A stretch of DNA of 64,000 nt from Phytopseudomonas seleniipraecipitans (GTDB taxonomy: Bacteria; Pseudomonadota; Gammaproteobacteria; Pseudomonadales; Pseudomonadaceae): the NCBI RefSeq assembly GCF_900102335.1, contig NZ_FNBM01000002.1:248001-312000 (forward strand), read 5' to 3'. How positions within the stretch are numbered: the stretch's first letter is position 1; every line of letters starts with the position of its first letter. Below, in pieces: positions 48,233-55,838 of the stretch. A model generated the notes under the pieces. It saw only the letters and a program-made list of their open reading frames with translations, had not been told where the DNA came from and searched no databases. A program made the translations under genes and the position numbers.

Positions 48233-49375
48233 ATGACGGCCCTGTCCCCTACCCTCGAGCTTGCCTGCGACCTGATCCGCCGGCCATCCGTGACGCCACT
48301 GGATGAAGGCTGTCAGGAACTGATGATGCGCCGGCTCGCTGCGTTGGGCTTCGCCATCGAAGCGATGCGCATCGAGGACGTGGACAATTTCTGGGCCAGC
48401 CATGGCAGCCAGGACGGCCCGGTGCTGTGCTTTGCCGGCCACACCGACGTGGTACCCACCGGTCCGGTGCAGGCCTGGCAACACGGCCCGTTCGAGGCGC
48501 TGGTCGACGAACAGGGCATGCTCTGCGGGCGCGGCGCTGCCGACATGAAGGGCAGCCTGGCGTCGATGATCATTGCCGTCGAGCGCTTCGTCGCCGAGCA
48601 CCCGAACCACAAGGGCCGCATCACCTTCCTGATCACCAGCGACGAAGAAGGCCCGGCCCACCACGGTACCAAGGCGGTGGTCGAACGCCTCGCCGCGCGC
48701 AACGAGCGCCTGGACTGGTGCATCGTCGGTGAACCGTCGAGTACCTCGCTGGTCGGTGACGTGGTCAAGAACGGCCGCCGCGGCTCACTGGGTGCGACCC
48801 TCACTGTGCGCGGTATCCAGGGCCACGTGGCTTACCCGCACCTGGCGAAGAACCCGATTCACCTGGCCGCTCCGGCGCTCGCCGAACTGGCCGCCGAGCA
48901 CTGGGACGACGGCAATGCGTTCTTCCCGCCGACCAGCTTCCAGGTCTCCAACCTGAATGCCGGTACCGGGGCCACCAACGTGATTCCCGGCGAACTGGCG
49001 GCAGTGTTCAACTTCCGCTTCTCCACCGAATCGACAGTCGAAGGCCTGCAACAGCGGGTCAACGCCATCTTCGACAAGCACGGTTTGGACTATCACATCG
49101 AATGGGCGCTGTCGGGCCTGCCGTTCCTCACCGAGCCGGGCGCCCTGCTCGATGCGGTCAGCGCCAGCATCCGTAGTGTGACCGGCAGGGAAACCACGCC
49201 GAGCACCAGCGGCGGTACGTCGGATGGGCGCTTCATCGCCACCCTCGGCACCCAGGTGGTCGAACTCGGCCCCGTCAACGCGACCATCCACCAGGTCAAT
49301 GAACGTGTGCTGGCCAGCGATCTCGACGTACTCACCGAGATCTACTACCAGACCCTGGTCAAGCTGCTCGCCTGA
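48233..49375 (+). CDS. dapE: Succinyl-diaminopimelate desuccinylase
   Basis: DapE removes succinate from N-succinyl-L,L-diaminopimelate, the step after DapC. The 380-residue M20 metallopeptidase has [39 protein letters not shown] (catalytic and metal Glu), a dimerisation domain (about 180-290) and [13 protein letters not shown] near the C-terminus. The ATG at 48233 matches the family start. Its TGA overlaps the ATG of rlmA by one base, so both are coupled. Confidence 0.96.
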   Translation: MTALSPTLELACDLIRRPSVTPLDEGCQELMMRRLAALGFAIEAMRIEDVDNFWASHGSQDGPVLCFAGHTDVVPTGPVQAWQHGPFEALVDEQGMLCGRGAADMKGSLASMIIAVERFVAEHPNHKGRITFLITSDEEGPAHHGTKAVVERLAARNERLDWCIVGEPSSTSLVGDVVKNGRRGSLGATLTVRGIQGHVAYPHLAKNPIHLAAPALAELAAEHWDDGNAFFPPTSFQVSNLNAGTGATNVIPGELAAVFNFRFSTESTVEGLQQRVNAIFDKHGLDYHIEWALSGLPFLTEPGALLDAVSASIRSVTGRETTPSTSGGTSDGRFIATLGTQVVELGPVNATIHQVNERVLASDLDVLTEIYYQTLVKLLA

Positions 49376-50184
49376 TGCTCAGTTGCCCGATCTGCCAGAT
49401 GCCGCTGCAGGCCGTCGACAACGGCGTGGCCTGCCCGGCCAACCACCGCTTCGACCGTGCCCGCCAGGGTTACCTCAACCTGCTGCCGGTGCAGCACAAG
49501 AACAGCCGTGACCCGGGCGATAACGCCGCCATGGTCGAAGCGCGCCGGCGTTTTCTCGATGGCGGCCACTACGCGCCGCTGGCTGCCCGACTGGCGCAGC
49601 TGGCGGCTGGCTACATGCCGCAGCACTGGCTGGATATCGGTTGTGGCGAAGGTTATTACACCGCGCAGATCGCCGAGGCGCTGCCAGAGGCCGACGGCTA
49701 TGCCCTGGATATCTCCCGGGAAGCGGTGAAGCGCGCCTGCAAGCGCGCGCCGCAGCTGAACTGGTTGATCGCCAGCATGGCCCGAGTCCCCCTGGCCGAT
49801 GCCAGCTGCCAGTTGCTGGCCAGCGTGTTCAGCCCGCTGGACTGGCAGGAAGCCAAACGCCTGCTCGCTCCCGGTGGTGGCCTGCTGCGCATGGGGCCGA
49901 CGCGCGAGCACCTGATGGAGCTGCGCCAGAAGCTCTACGACGAAGTGCGCGATTACGATGACCAGAAACACCTTGAGCTGATACCGCCCGGCATGCATCT
50001 GGCGCACAGCGAAACCCTGAGTTTTACGCTGCTGCTCGACACGCCAGAAGCACGCGCCGACCTGCTGGCGATGACCCCCCACGGCTGGCGCGCAAGCGCC
50101 GAACGCCGTGCTGCGGTGATTGCCGAAAACTTCGAAGTGACAGTCGCCATCCGCTACGATTGGATCGAGCGTGACGCTTCCTAA
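49375..50184 (+). CDS. rlmA: 23S rRNA (guanine-745-N1)-methyltransferase
   Basis: RlmA(I) methylates N1 of G745 in helix 35 of 23S rRNA. The 269-residue protein has an N-terminal zinc site (CPIC...C...H in LSCPICQMPL and ACPANHRFD), the RlmA N-terminal segment QHKNSRDPGDNAAMVEARRRFLDGGHY, and a SAM domain with LDIGCGEGYYT. Translation is coupled to dapE by a TGATG overlap. Length is normal. Confidence 0.94.
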   Translation: MLSCPICQMPLQAVDNGVACPANHRFDRARQGYLNLLPVQHKNSRDPGDNAAMVEARRRFLDGGHYAPLAARLAQLAAGYMPQHWLDIGCGEGYYTAQIAEALPEADGYALDISREAVKRACKRAPQLNWLIASMARVPLADASCQLLASVFSPLDWQEAKRLLAPGGGLLRMGPTREHLMELRQKLYDEVRDYDDQKHLELIPPGMHLAHSETLSFTLLLDTPEARADLLAMTPHGWRASAERRAAVIAENFEVTVAIRYDWIERDAS

Positions 50185-50189
50185 AAACC

Positions 50190-50385
50190 TGTGCACGATC
50201 TTGCGAGCCAGAGCCCTACAATGCCTAGGCGCCCCCGTAAAAAACAGACGAGAAAGCGCAGTGTACTCTTGTATATGGGCATAACTCGCTTCGCTCGCCC
50301 CTCCGGGGCCGCACTCAAGTGCGTTAGCCGCAAGCGGCTTTCTGAGCCTGTTTTTAACGCGGCAAGGCCGACGCGCAACAGATCG
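50190..50385 (+). repeat. Structured intergenic element with three adjacent hairpins
   Basis: This 200-base stretch between rlmA and the next gene resembles sequence I recall from intergenic regions of other pseudomonads (from CACGATCTTGCGAGCCAGAG to TTTTTAACGCGGCAAGG). It includes three consecutive short stems: CCCC/GGGG (50298-50308), GCACT/AGTGC (50311-50322) and AGCCGC/GCGGCT followed by TTCT (50326-50341). I infer a dispersed repeat or small structured RNA; no coding frame is convincing. Confidence 0.5.
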
Positions 50386-50399
50386 AGATGAGGATGAAA

Positions 50400-50771
50400 A
50401 TGCGCCAACCGGATATCGAGATCTACCTGAAAGACGCCGACCACCAGGCCATCGCGGCCTGGCTGACCACGGCAATCGGCCCCTGCTCCGACTGGCACCA
50501 GAAAGGCCAGACCTTCCAATGCCACGCCGGCGACGTGCCGGTGACCTGGCTGCCCAAAGCGGTAGGCAAATGGCACAGCCTGTACCTGGAAAGCGACGCC
50601 ACGCCCTGGGACGACGACCTGGCCTGCGCCCAGGCGGCTTACGCAGCGCTGGACGTAGAAGTTCGCTGCGCACCGGGCAGCTGGGAAGAAGAAGAAAGCG
50701 ATGAGCAGGCCGATCAGTGGCTGCGCATCAGCGCCGACGGCGTGCAGGAAATCACCTGGCGCACAGGCTGA
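50400..50771 (+). CDS. Small acidic conserved hypothetical protein
   Basis: I do not recognise a named family. The 123-residue protein is acidic and Trp-rich, with no signal peptide, and has segments DIEIYLKDADHQAIAAWL and VTWLPKAVGKWHSLYLES that look conserved, and a Glu-rich loop (WEEEESDEQ). The ATG at 50400 is preceded by a GAGG site; the frame opens four codons earlier. Similar short proteins occur beside rlmA-type genes in pseudomonads as far as I recall. No function can be assigned. Confidence 0.7.
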   Translation: MRQPDIEIYLKDADHQAIAAWLTTAIGPCSDWHQKGQTFQCHAGDVPVTWLPKAVGKWHSLYLESDATPWDDDLACAQAAYAALDVEVRCAPGSWEEEESDEQADQWLRISADGVQEITWRTG

Positions 50772-50787
50772 TCGCGCCAGACTGCAA

Positions 50788-50820
50788 CCCGGGTATCGCT
50801 TCGCTCAACCCACGCTACGG
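50788..50820 (+). repeat. Dispersed repeat, copy 2
   Basis: The same GGGTATCGCTTCGCTCAAC core is followed by CCACGCTACGG. It shares core and flank pattern with the copy at 48041 and the inverted copy at 50943. Confidence 0.7.
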
Positions 50821-50942
50821 TTGAGTGATCAGCACCGCAGGCGTGCCATTCGGCTGCACGCCTCATGAACAGCGTTCGATCTGTTCCACTCACAGCGTCT
50901 TGTCGACAACACGCTGGCGAGCCAAGCACCCGCAACTCCCCG

Positions 50943-50973
50943 TGTAGCCTGGCGTTGAGCAAAGCGATACCCA
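50943..50973 (-). repeat. Dispersed repeat, copy 3 (inverted)
   Basis: GTAGCCTGGCGTTGAGC, then AAAGCGATACCCAG, is the reverse complement of the 48041 copy with one change. Copies 2 and 3 are convergent, 120 bases apart, and flank a stretch without a gene. Confidence 0.7.
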
Positions 50974-51367
50974 GTTTCCGATGCCCGAGATGCGACACCC
51001 ACGAATTGTAGCGACATCGAAAAAACGCTACATAAAGACTAAAAACGCTACTCAATCACCTGATAATGATATTGACCGGTGCGACACCGCGCCGCACACC
51101 CGCCGTTAGCCTGCTAACATTTTTCAGGTGTTTATTCTTGATATCGGCAAATTAGAAGAAAATAGCTGCAAGTTATAATTATTTATCCGACTTATCCCGC
51201 ATGAAAAATAACAATATCTCCGATAACTTGTAGTCATGCGAAATAAACGCTCCATGAATATTGCTTACTGATCGGCTTCCTTTGCAGAATGCGGCCTATC
51301 GACTTTAGTCGATACCGGACCTTCGTCGCCTCAGGGTGAATCTGCAACGATCGCAGGAGATGCAAGC
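50974..51367. other. AT-rich regulatory region upstream of pntAA
   Basis: No gene is seen. From about 51115 to 51290 the base composition is much richer in A and T than the rest of the window. It holds an inverted pair CAAGTTAT (51169-51176) / ATAACTTG (51223-51230) and, nearer the gene, the palindrome ATCGACT-TT-AGTCGAT (51298-51313). The pntAA promoter must lie here. Confidence 0.55.
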
Positions 51368-52489
51368 GTGCACATAGGTGTTCCCCTCGAAACCCATGCA
51401 GGCGAAACGCGGGTTGCCGCGACGCCGGAAACCATCAAGAAGCTGATTGGCCTTGGCCATCAGGTCACCGTTCAGAGCGGTGCCGGCATCGCAGCCAGCA
51501 TCACCAACAGCGCCTATGAAGCGGTGGGTGCGAGCATTGGCGATGCGGCCGCCGCGTTTGGCGCGGCGCTGATACTCAAGGTGGTGGCGCCAGACGATAC
51601 CGAACTGGCTCGCATGCAGCCCGACACCGTGCTGGTTGGCATGCTCAATCCGTTCAGCGTGGAGACTATCGAGCGCATCAACGCTCGCGGCATCACCGCC
51701 TTCGCGCTTGAGGCCGCACCGCGCACCTCCCGCGCGCAGAGCCTGGACGTACTCTCCTCCCAGGCGAACATTGCCGGCTACAAGGCGGTGATGCTGGCGG
51801 CCAATCACTACCCACGTTTCATGCCGATGCTGATGACTGCTGCCGGTACGGTGAAAGCCGCCCGGGTGCTGATCCTCGGCGCTGGCGTCGCTGGCCTGCA
51901 GGCGATCGCCACGGCCAAACGACTGGGCGCGGTGATCGAGGCGTCCGATGTGCGCCCGGCAGTAAAGGAGCAGATCGAATCCCTCGGCGCCAAGTTCGTC
52001 GACGTGCCGTTCGAGACTGACGAGGAGCGCGAATGCGCCGAAGGCGTTGGCGGCTACGCCCGGCCGATGCCCGCCTCGTGGATGGAGCGCCAAGCCAGGG
52101 CAGTGCACGAACGCGCCAAGCAGGCCGACATCGTTATCACTACCGCGCTGATCCCCGGCCGCAAGGCGCCGACGCTGCTGCACGAAGCCACGGTTGCGGA
52201 AATGAAACCCGGCTCGGTGGTCATCGACCTGGCCGCAACTCAGGGCGGCAACTGCCCGCTGACCGAGTTGGACAAGGTGGTGATCAAGCACGGCGTGACG
52301 CTGGTCGGCCACGGCAATCTGCCGGCCCTGGTCGCCGCCGATGCCTCGGCGCTGTATGCGCGCAACCTGCTCGACTTTCTCAAGCTGGTGATCGATGCGA
52401 ACGGCACCTTCCACCTCAACCTGGAAGACGACATCGTCGCTGCCTGCCTGATGTGCACTGGCGGCGAGATCAAACGCGTCAATAAATGA
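51368..52489 (+). CDS. pntAA: NAD(P) transhydrogenase subunit alpha, part 1 (NAD-binding)
   Basis: PntAA is the soluble NAD(H)-binding domain I of the proton-pumping transhydrogenase that makes NADPH at the expense of proton-motive force. The 373-residue protein has the GAGVAG dinucleotide loop in VLILGAGVAGLQAIATAKRLGA and EASDVRPAVKEQIESLGAKF. It starts with GTG at 51368 (MHIGVPLETHAGETRVA), the family N-terminus. The alpha chain is split into pntAA and pntAB, as in pseudomonads and alphaproteobacteria. Confidence 0.95.
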   Translation: MHIGVPLETHAGETRVAATPETIKKLIGLGHQVTVQSGAGIAASITNSAYEAVGASIGDAAAAFGAALILKVVAPDDTELARMQPDTVLVGMLNPFSVETIERINARGITAFALEAAPRTSRAQSLDVLSSQANIAGYKAVMLAANHYPRFMPMLMTAAGTVKAARVLILGAGVAGLQAIATAKRLGAVIEASDVRPAVKEQIESLGAKFVDVPFETDEERECAEGVGGYARPMPASWMERQARAVHERAKQADIVITTALIPGRKAPTLLHEATVAEMKPGSVVIDLAATQGGNCPLTELDKVVIKHGVTLVGHGNLPALVAADASALYARNLLDFLKLVIDANGTFHLNLEDDIVAACLMCTGGEIKRVNK

Positions 52490-52542
52490 TGATCTTCCTC
52501 TCCTGAGCGAGAGGGCTAATCACAACAAAAAGGATCTTCCCG

Positions 52543-52869
52543 ATGGATCTGATTTCCGACGGTATCTACAACCTGATCATCTTCGTGCTGGCCATCTATG
52601 TCGGCTACCACGTGGTCTGGAATGTCACCCCGGCGCTGCACACGCCACTGATGGCGGTGACCAACGCGATTTCCGCGATCGTCATCGTCGGCGCCATGCT
52701 TGCCGCCGCGCTGACTGTCACCCCGCTGGGCAAGACCATGGGCACCCTGGCTGTGGCGCTGGCGGCGGTCAACGTCTTTGGTGGCTTCCTGGTTACCCGG
52801 CGCATGCTGGAAATGTTCAAGAAAAAGGCGCCGAAAGCAGCATCGGCTGCCGCACCGGTGGAGAAGTAA
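52543..52869 (+). CDS. pntAB: NAD(P) transhydrogenase subunit alpha, part 2 (membrane)
   Basis: The 108-residue protein forms the first part of the membrane domain II, with three or four helices ([57 protein letters not shown]). It assembles with PntAA and PntB. It ends in an alanine/lysine tail. The spacing to pntB is three bases, so these are one operon. Confidence 0.95.
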   Translation: MDLISDGIYNLIIFVLAIYVGYHVVWNVTPALHTPLMAVTNAISAIVIVGAMLAAALTVTPLGKTMGTLAVALAAVNVFGGFLVTRRMLEMFKKKAPKAASAAAPVEK

Positions 52870-52872
52870 TCG

Positions 52873-54309
52873 ATGAGCATGAACCTGATCACCCTCCTCT
52901 ACCTCGTGGCCTCGGTGTGCTTCATCCAGGCGCTCAAGGGCTTATCCCATCCGACCACCTCGCGGCGCGGCAATGCCTTCGGCATGATCGGCATGAGCAT
53001 TGCCGTCCTCACTACCCTCGGCCTGATTTACAAGCTCGGCAGCGAATTGGCCGTACAGGGCATCGGTTACGTGATTGTCGGCCTACTGGTTGGCGGCACC
53101 GCTGGCTCGATCATGGCCAAGCGCGTCGAGATGACCAAGATGCCGGAACTGGTCGCTTTCATGCACAGCATGATCGGCCTGGCCGCCGTGTTCATTGCCA
53201 TCGCCGCGGTGGTCGAACCGCAGTCGTTGGGCATCGTCGCCGTCATCAGTGATCCGATCCCTCATGGCAATCGCCTGGAACTGTTCCTCGGTGCGGCGAT
53301 TGGTGCCATCACCTTCTCCGGCTCGGTGATCGCCTTTGGCAAGCTATCTGGTAAGTACAAGTTCCGCCTGTTTCAGGGCGCACCCGTACAGTTCGCCGGA
53401 CAGCACCTGATCAACTTGGCTGTTGGCCTGGCCATCGTCGCACTTGGCCTGTATTTCACCTTCACCGGCAACCTGACCGCATTCGCCGTGCTGGTGGCCC
53501 TGGCGTTCGTCATCGGCGTGCTGATCATCATCCCCATCGGCGGCGCGGACATGCCGGTGGTGGTGTCGATGCTCAACAGCTACTCGGGCTGGGCGGCGGC
53601 GGGTATTGGCTTCTCGCTGAACAACTCGATGCTGATTATCGCTGGCAGCCTGGTCGGTTCGAGCGGTGCGATCCTCTCCTACATCATGTGCAAGGCGATG
53701 AATCGCTCGTTCTTCAACGTGATTCTCGGCGGTTTCGGTGGTGCGACCGACGCCGGCCCGGCAGCAGGCAGTGGCGAGCAACGGCCGGTCAAATCCGGCT
53801 CGGCCGACGATGCGGCGTTTCTGCTCGGTAACGCCGACAGCGTGATCATCGTTCCCGGCTACGGCCTGGCTGTGGCCCGCGCGCAACATGCTTTGAAGGA
53901 GCTGACCGAAAAGCTGGCGCACAAGGGCGTAACCGTCAAATACGCGATCCATCCGGTGGCCGGCCGCATGCCAGGGCACATGAACGTGTTACTGGCAGAA
54001 GCGGAAGTGCCGTACGACCAGGTGTTCGAGATGGAAGACATCAACGCCGAATTCGGCCAGGCCGATGTCGTGCTGGTGCTGGGCGCCAACGACGTGGTCA
54101 ACCCGGCCGCCAAGAACGATCCAAAATCGCCCATCGCCGGCATGCCGATTCTCGAAGCCTTCAAAGCCAAAACCATCATCGTCAACAAGCGCTCCATGGC
54201 CAGCGGCTATGCCGGCCTGGACAACGAACTGTTCTACCTGGACAAGACCATGATGGTATTCGGCGACGCCAAGAAGGTCATCGAGGAGATGCTCAAAGCG
54301 GTGGATTGA
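52873..54309 (+). CDS. pntB: NAD(P) transhydrogenase subunit beta
   Basis: PntB carries the remaining membrane helices (about nine, residues 1-275) and the NADP(H)-binding domain III. The latter has IIVPGYGLAVARAQHALKEL, the RMPGHMNVLLAEA loop and VLVLGANDVVNPAA. With PntAA and PntAB it forms the proton-translocating enzyme in the inner membrane. Length (478) is normal. A strong terminator follows. Confidence 0.97.
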   Translation: MSMNLITLLYLVASVCFIQALKGLSHPTTSRRGNAFGMIGMSIAVLTTLGLIYKLGSELAVQGIGYVIVGLLVGGTAGSIMAKRVEMTKMPELVAFMHSMIGLAAVFIAIAAVVEPQSLGIVAVISDPIPHGNRLELFLGAAIGAITFSGSVIAFGKLSGKYKFRLFQGAPVQFAGQHLINLAVGLAIVALGLYFTFTGNLTAFAVLVALAFVIGVLIIIPIGGADMPVVVSMLNSYSGWAAAGIGFSLNNSMLIIAGSLVGSSGAILSYIMCKAMNRSFFNVILGGFGGATDAGPAAGSGEQRPVKSGSADDAAFLLGNADSVIIVPGYGLAVARAQHALKELTEKLAHKGVTVKYAIHPVAGRMPGHMNVLLAEAEVPYDQVFEMEDINAEFGQADVVLVLGANDVVNPAAKNDPKSPIAGMPILEAFKAKTIIVNKRSMASGYAGLDNELFYLDKTMMVFGDAKKVIEEMLKAVD

Positions 54310-54325
54310 TTGCTTTGCCAGCAAG

Positions 54326-54357
54326 GAGGCGACGGGCTTCTGCCCTCGCCTCTTTTT
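54326..54357 (+). terminator. Intrinsic terminator after pntB
   Basis: GAGGCGA plus CGGGC pair with GCCC plus TCGCCTC around loop TTCT, followed by TTTTT. It is 16 bases past the pntB stop. Confidence 0.92.
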
Positions 54358-54720
54358 CATGCCCAACCGCAATTCCTTGCACAGGCTCTGCCAACAAGCA
54401 CAGCCGAGGGCATTTCAAACCAAAGACTCAAGAAATCAAAATAGTGAGCAACGCAATGACCGCGAACAATCTCAACTGTACCGGCGCCTAATCACTGAAA
54501 ATACGAATATTTATAGAGCAAGTCACTGCCAAACGTCACGAGTCACGGCAAATCCACAAACACCGGTACAGTTGCGCTCTAAATCAGCAAAACAGTTACA
54601 AAGCAACCTATCTAGTACGCCGCTTATTTACTGCAGCTGTGGCTACTGCAAACCCCGCGCGAGGACGAAAATAGACACCAGAACCTAACCAATCCCGCCA
54701 AAAGCGGAAGGATGCACACC
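54358..54720. other. Regulatory region upstream of the DUF1127 gene, with a split 11-bp inverted repeat
   Basis: About 360 bases without a gene. AACTGTACCGG (54474-54484) and its exact reverse complement CCGGTACAGTT (54563-54573) are separated by 78 bases. The half-sites together would make an 18-bp palindrome. The stretch between them is AT-rich (AATACGAATATTTATAGAG). This suggests a regulator binding two sites around a promoter. Confidence 0.55.
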
Positions 54721-54933
54721 ATGGAACGTACCCTCAGTTCCGATCTGCTTGTCGATAACTCGTCCAAATCTGCCACCAGCCTGCCGCTGAATATTCTCGC
54801 TACCCTGCTCCTGTGGCAGCGTCGCATCGTCAGCCGCCGCCAGTTGGCGCGTCTCGACACTCGCCTGCTGGCCGATGCCGGTATCAGCGAAAGCCAGCGT
54901 TATGCCGAACTGAGCAAACCGTTCTGGCGTTAA
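54721..54933 (+). CDS. DUF1127 small protein
   Basis: The 70-residue protein ends in a DUF1127 (YjiS-like) domain: WQRRIVSRRQLARLDTRLLADAGIS and the C-terminal KPFWR. Arg-rich DUF1127 proteins bind RNA or partner proteins and affect phosphate, metabolism and biofilm traits in some bacteria. AAGGA lies seven to eight bases before the ATG at 54721; another in-frame ATG is at 54712. It stands alone between a likely operator region and a terminator. Confidence 0.87.
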   Translation: MERTLSSDLLVDNSSKSATSLPLNILATLLLWQRRIVSRRQLARLDTRLLADAGISESQRYAELSKPFWR

Positions 54934-54957
54934 TCGCGACCGTTGAGCTTCTCCCGC

Positions 54958-54992
54958 AAAACCCCGCCGGCATGCAGCGCCAGCGGGGTTTT
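54958..54992 (+). terminator. Intrinsic terminator after the DUF1127 gene
   Basis: AAAACCCCGC and GCGGGGTTTT form a 10-bp stem around a 15-base partly self-paired loop, ending TTTTG. It works in either direction but only the + strand gene is next to it. Confidence 0.87.
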
Positions 54993-55123
54993 GTCGTTTC
55001 CGGGCCTGCGATTGTCGATACGCAGAGGGCACACGCCTTTACACAAACGCTGCAGCTCTTTTTCTACTGCCCCGTGCAGAGCGGTTAGAATGGCCCCTTT
55101 CAGTAAGCCGTAGAGTCCAGACC

Positions 55124-55441
55124 ATGCCCATCGCCCGCACCCTCGCGTTTTTCAGCCTGTTCAGCCTGGCCGCTGGCGCCTCTGCCAGCAGCTTTCTGGT
55201 GACTACCGACACTCTGGTCGATGCACTCGCAGGCACCATCGACACCACCTCCAACGCGACCTCTTCGGTGGTCGACAACAAGATCGTTCTGGCCGCCAAG
55301 GATGACGCCGCCAGCTTCGTCGCCAGCCAAGGCGCGCTGCGTGGTGTACACCTGGAAGCCGCGCTGCAGCATATCCGTGGCCGCATGCCCACGTTGCAAG
55401 CCGATGATGGCCAGCTGGCGCAGGCCATTCTGGCGCTTTAA
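55124..55441 (+). CDS. DUF2388 exported protein, first of two paralogues
   Basis: The 105-residue product has a signal peptide ending in ASAS and a DUF2388 domain, a small family seen mainly in pseudomonads. Key segments are TSSVVDNKIVLAAKDDAASFVASQGALRG and the C-terminal QAILAL. A second copy follows 76 bases later and shares DDAASFVASQG exactly. The function is unknown. The mature part is about 85 residues with no cysteine or membrane segment. Confidence 0.83.
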   Translation: MPIARTLAFFSLFSLAAGASASSFLVTTDTLVDALAGTIDTTSNATSSVVDNKIVLAAKDDAASFVASQGALRGVHLEAALQHIRGRMPTLQADDGQLAQAILAL

Positions 55442-55517
55442 ACAGCGCATCATTGCCGGAACTGCGGCACCTGTTCCTCGTCCAACCAGCCATTCCAATC
55501 CCTTTCGGAGACTGTTC

Positions 55518-55838
55518 ATGAAGCGTCCGTTGTTCGCCGCCGTCGCATCCCTTGCCCTGTTCGCCGGCGCCGTTCAGGCTCAGACCTTGGTAGCCACCAG
55601 CAATATCATCGTCCGCGCCCTCGACCGCACCATCGATTTCACCTCGGACACCACCACGTCGGTGCGCGACATGAAAGTGGTCATCGAGGCGCGTGATGAC
55701 GCCGCCAGCTTCGTCGCCAGCCAGGGCGACATCCGCGGCGCCCAGCTGGAAGCCGCCTTTGGCGCGCTGCGCAGCCAACTGCCCGAAGCGCAGAATGCGT
55801 CCGATCAGGTATTGGCCGAAGCCATTCTCGCGCTGTGA
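55518..55838 (+). CDS. DUF2388 exported protein, second paralogue
   Basis: The 106-residue product has a signal peptide (MKRPLFAAVASLALFAGAVQAQ) and the same DUF2388 core: TTSVRDMKVVIEARDDAASFVASQGDIRGAQLEAAF and AEAILAL. It probably arose by duplication of the first copy. A CGGAG site precedes the ATG at 55518. Its TGA overlaps the GTG start of the next gene (GTGA), so the DUF2388 and DUF4105 proteins are made in a coupled way. Confidence 0.85.
   Translation: MKRPLFAAVASLALFAGAVQAQTLVATSNIIVRALDRTIDFTSDTTTSVRDMKVVIEARDDAASFVASQGDIRGAQLEAAFGALRSQLPEAQNASDQVLAEAILAL

Noticed and set aside
50714..51055. 113-residue minus-strand frame over the repeat region before pntAA
   Set aside because: It covers two dispersed repeats and the end of the preceding gene in the other direction; composition is not protein-like.
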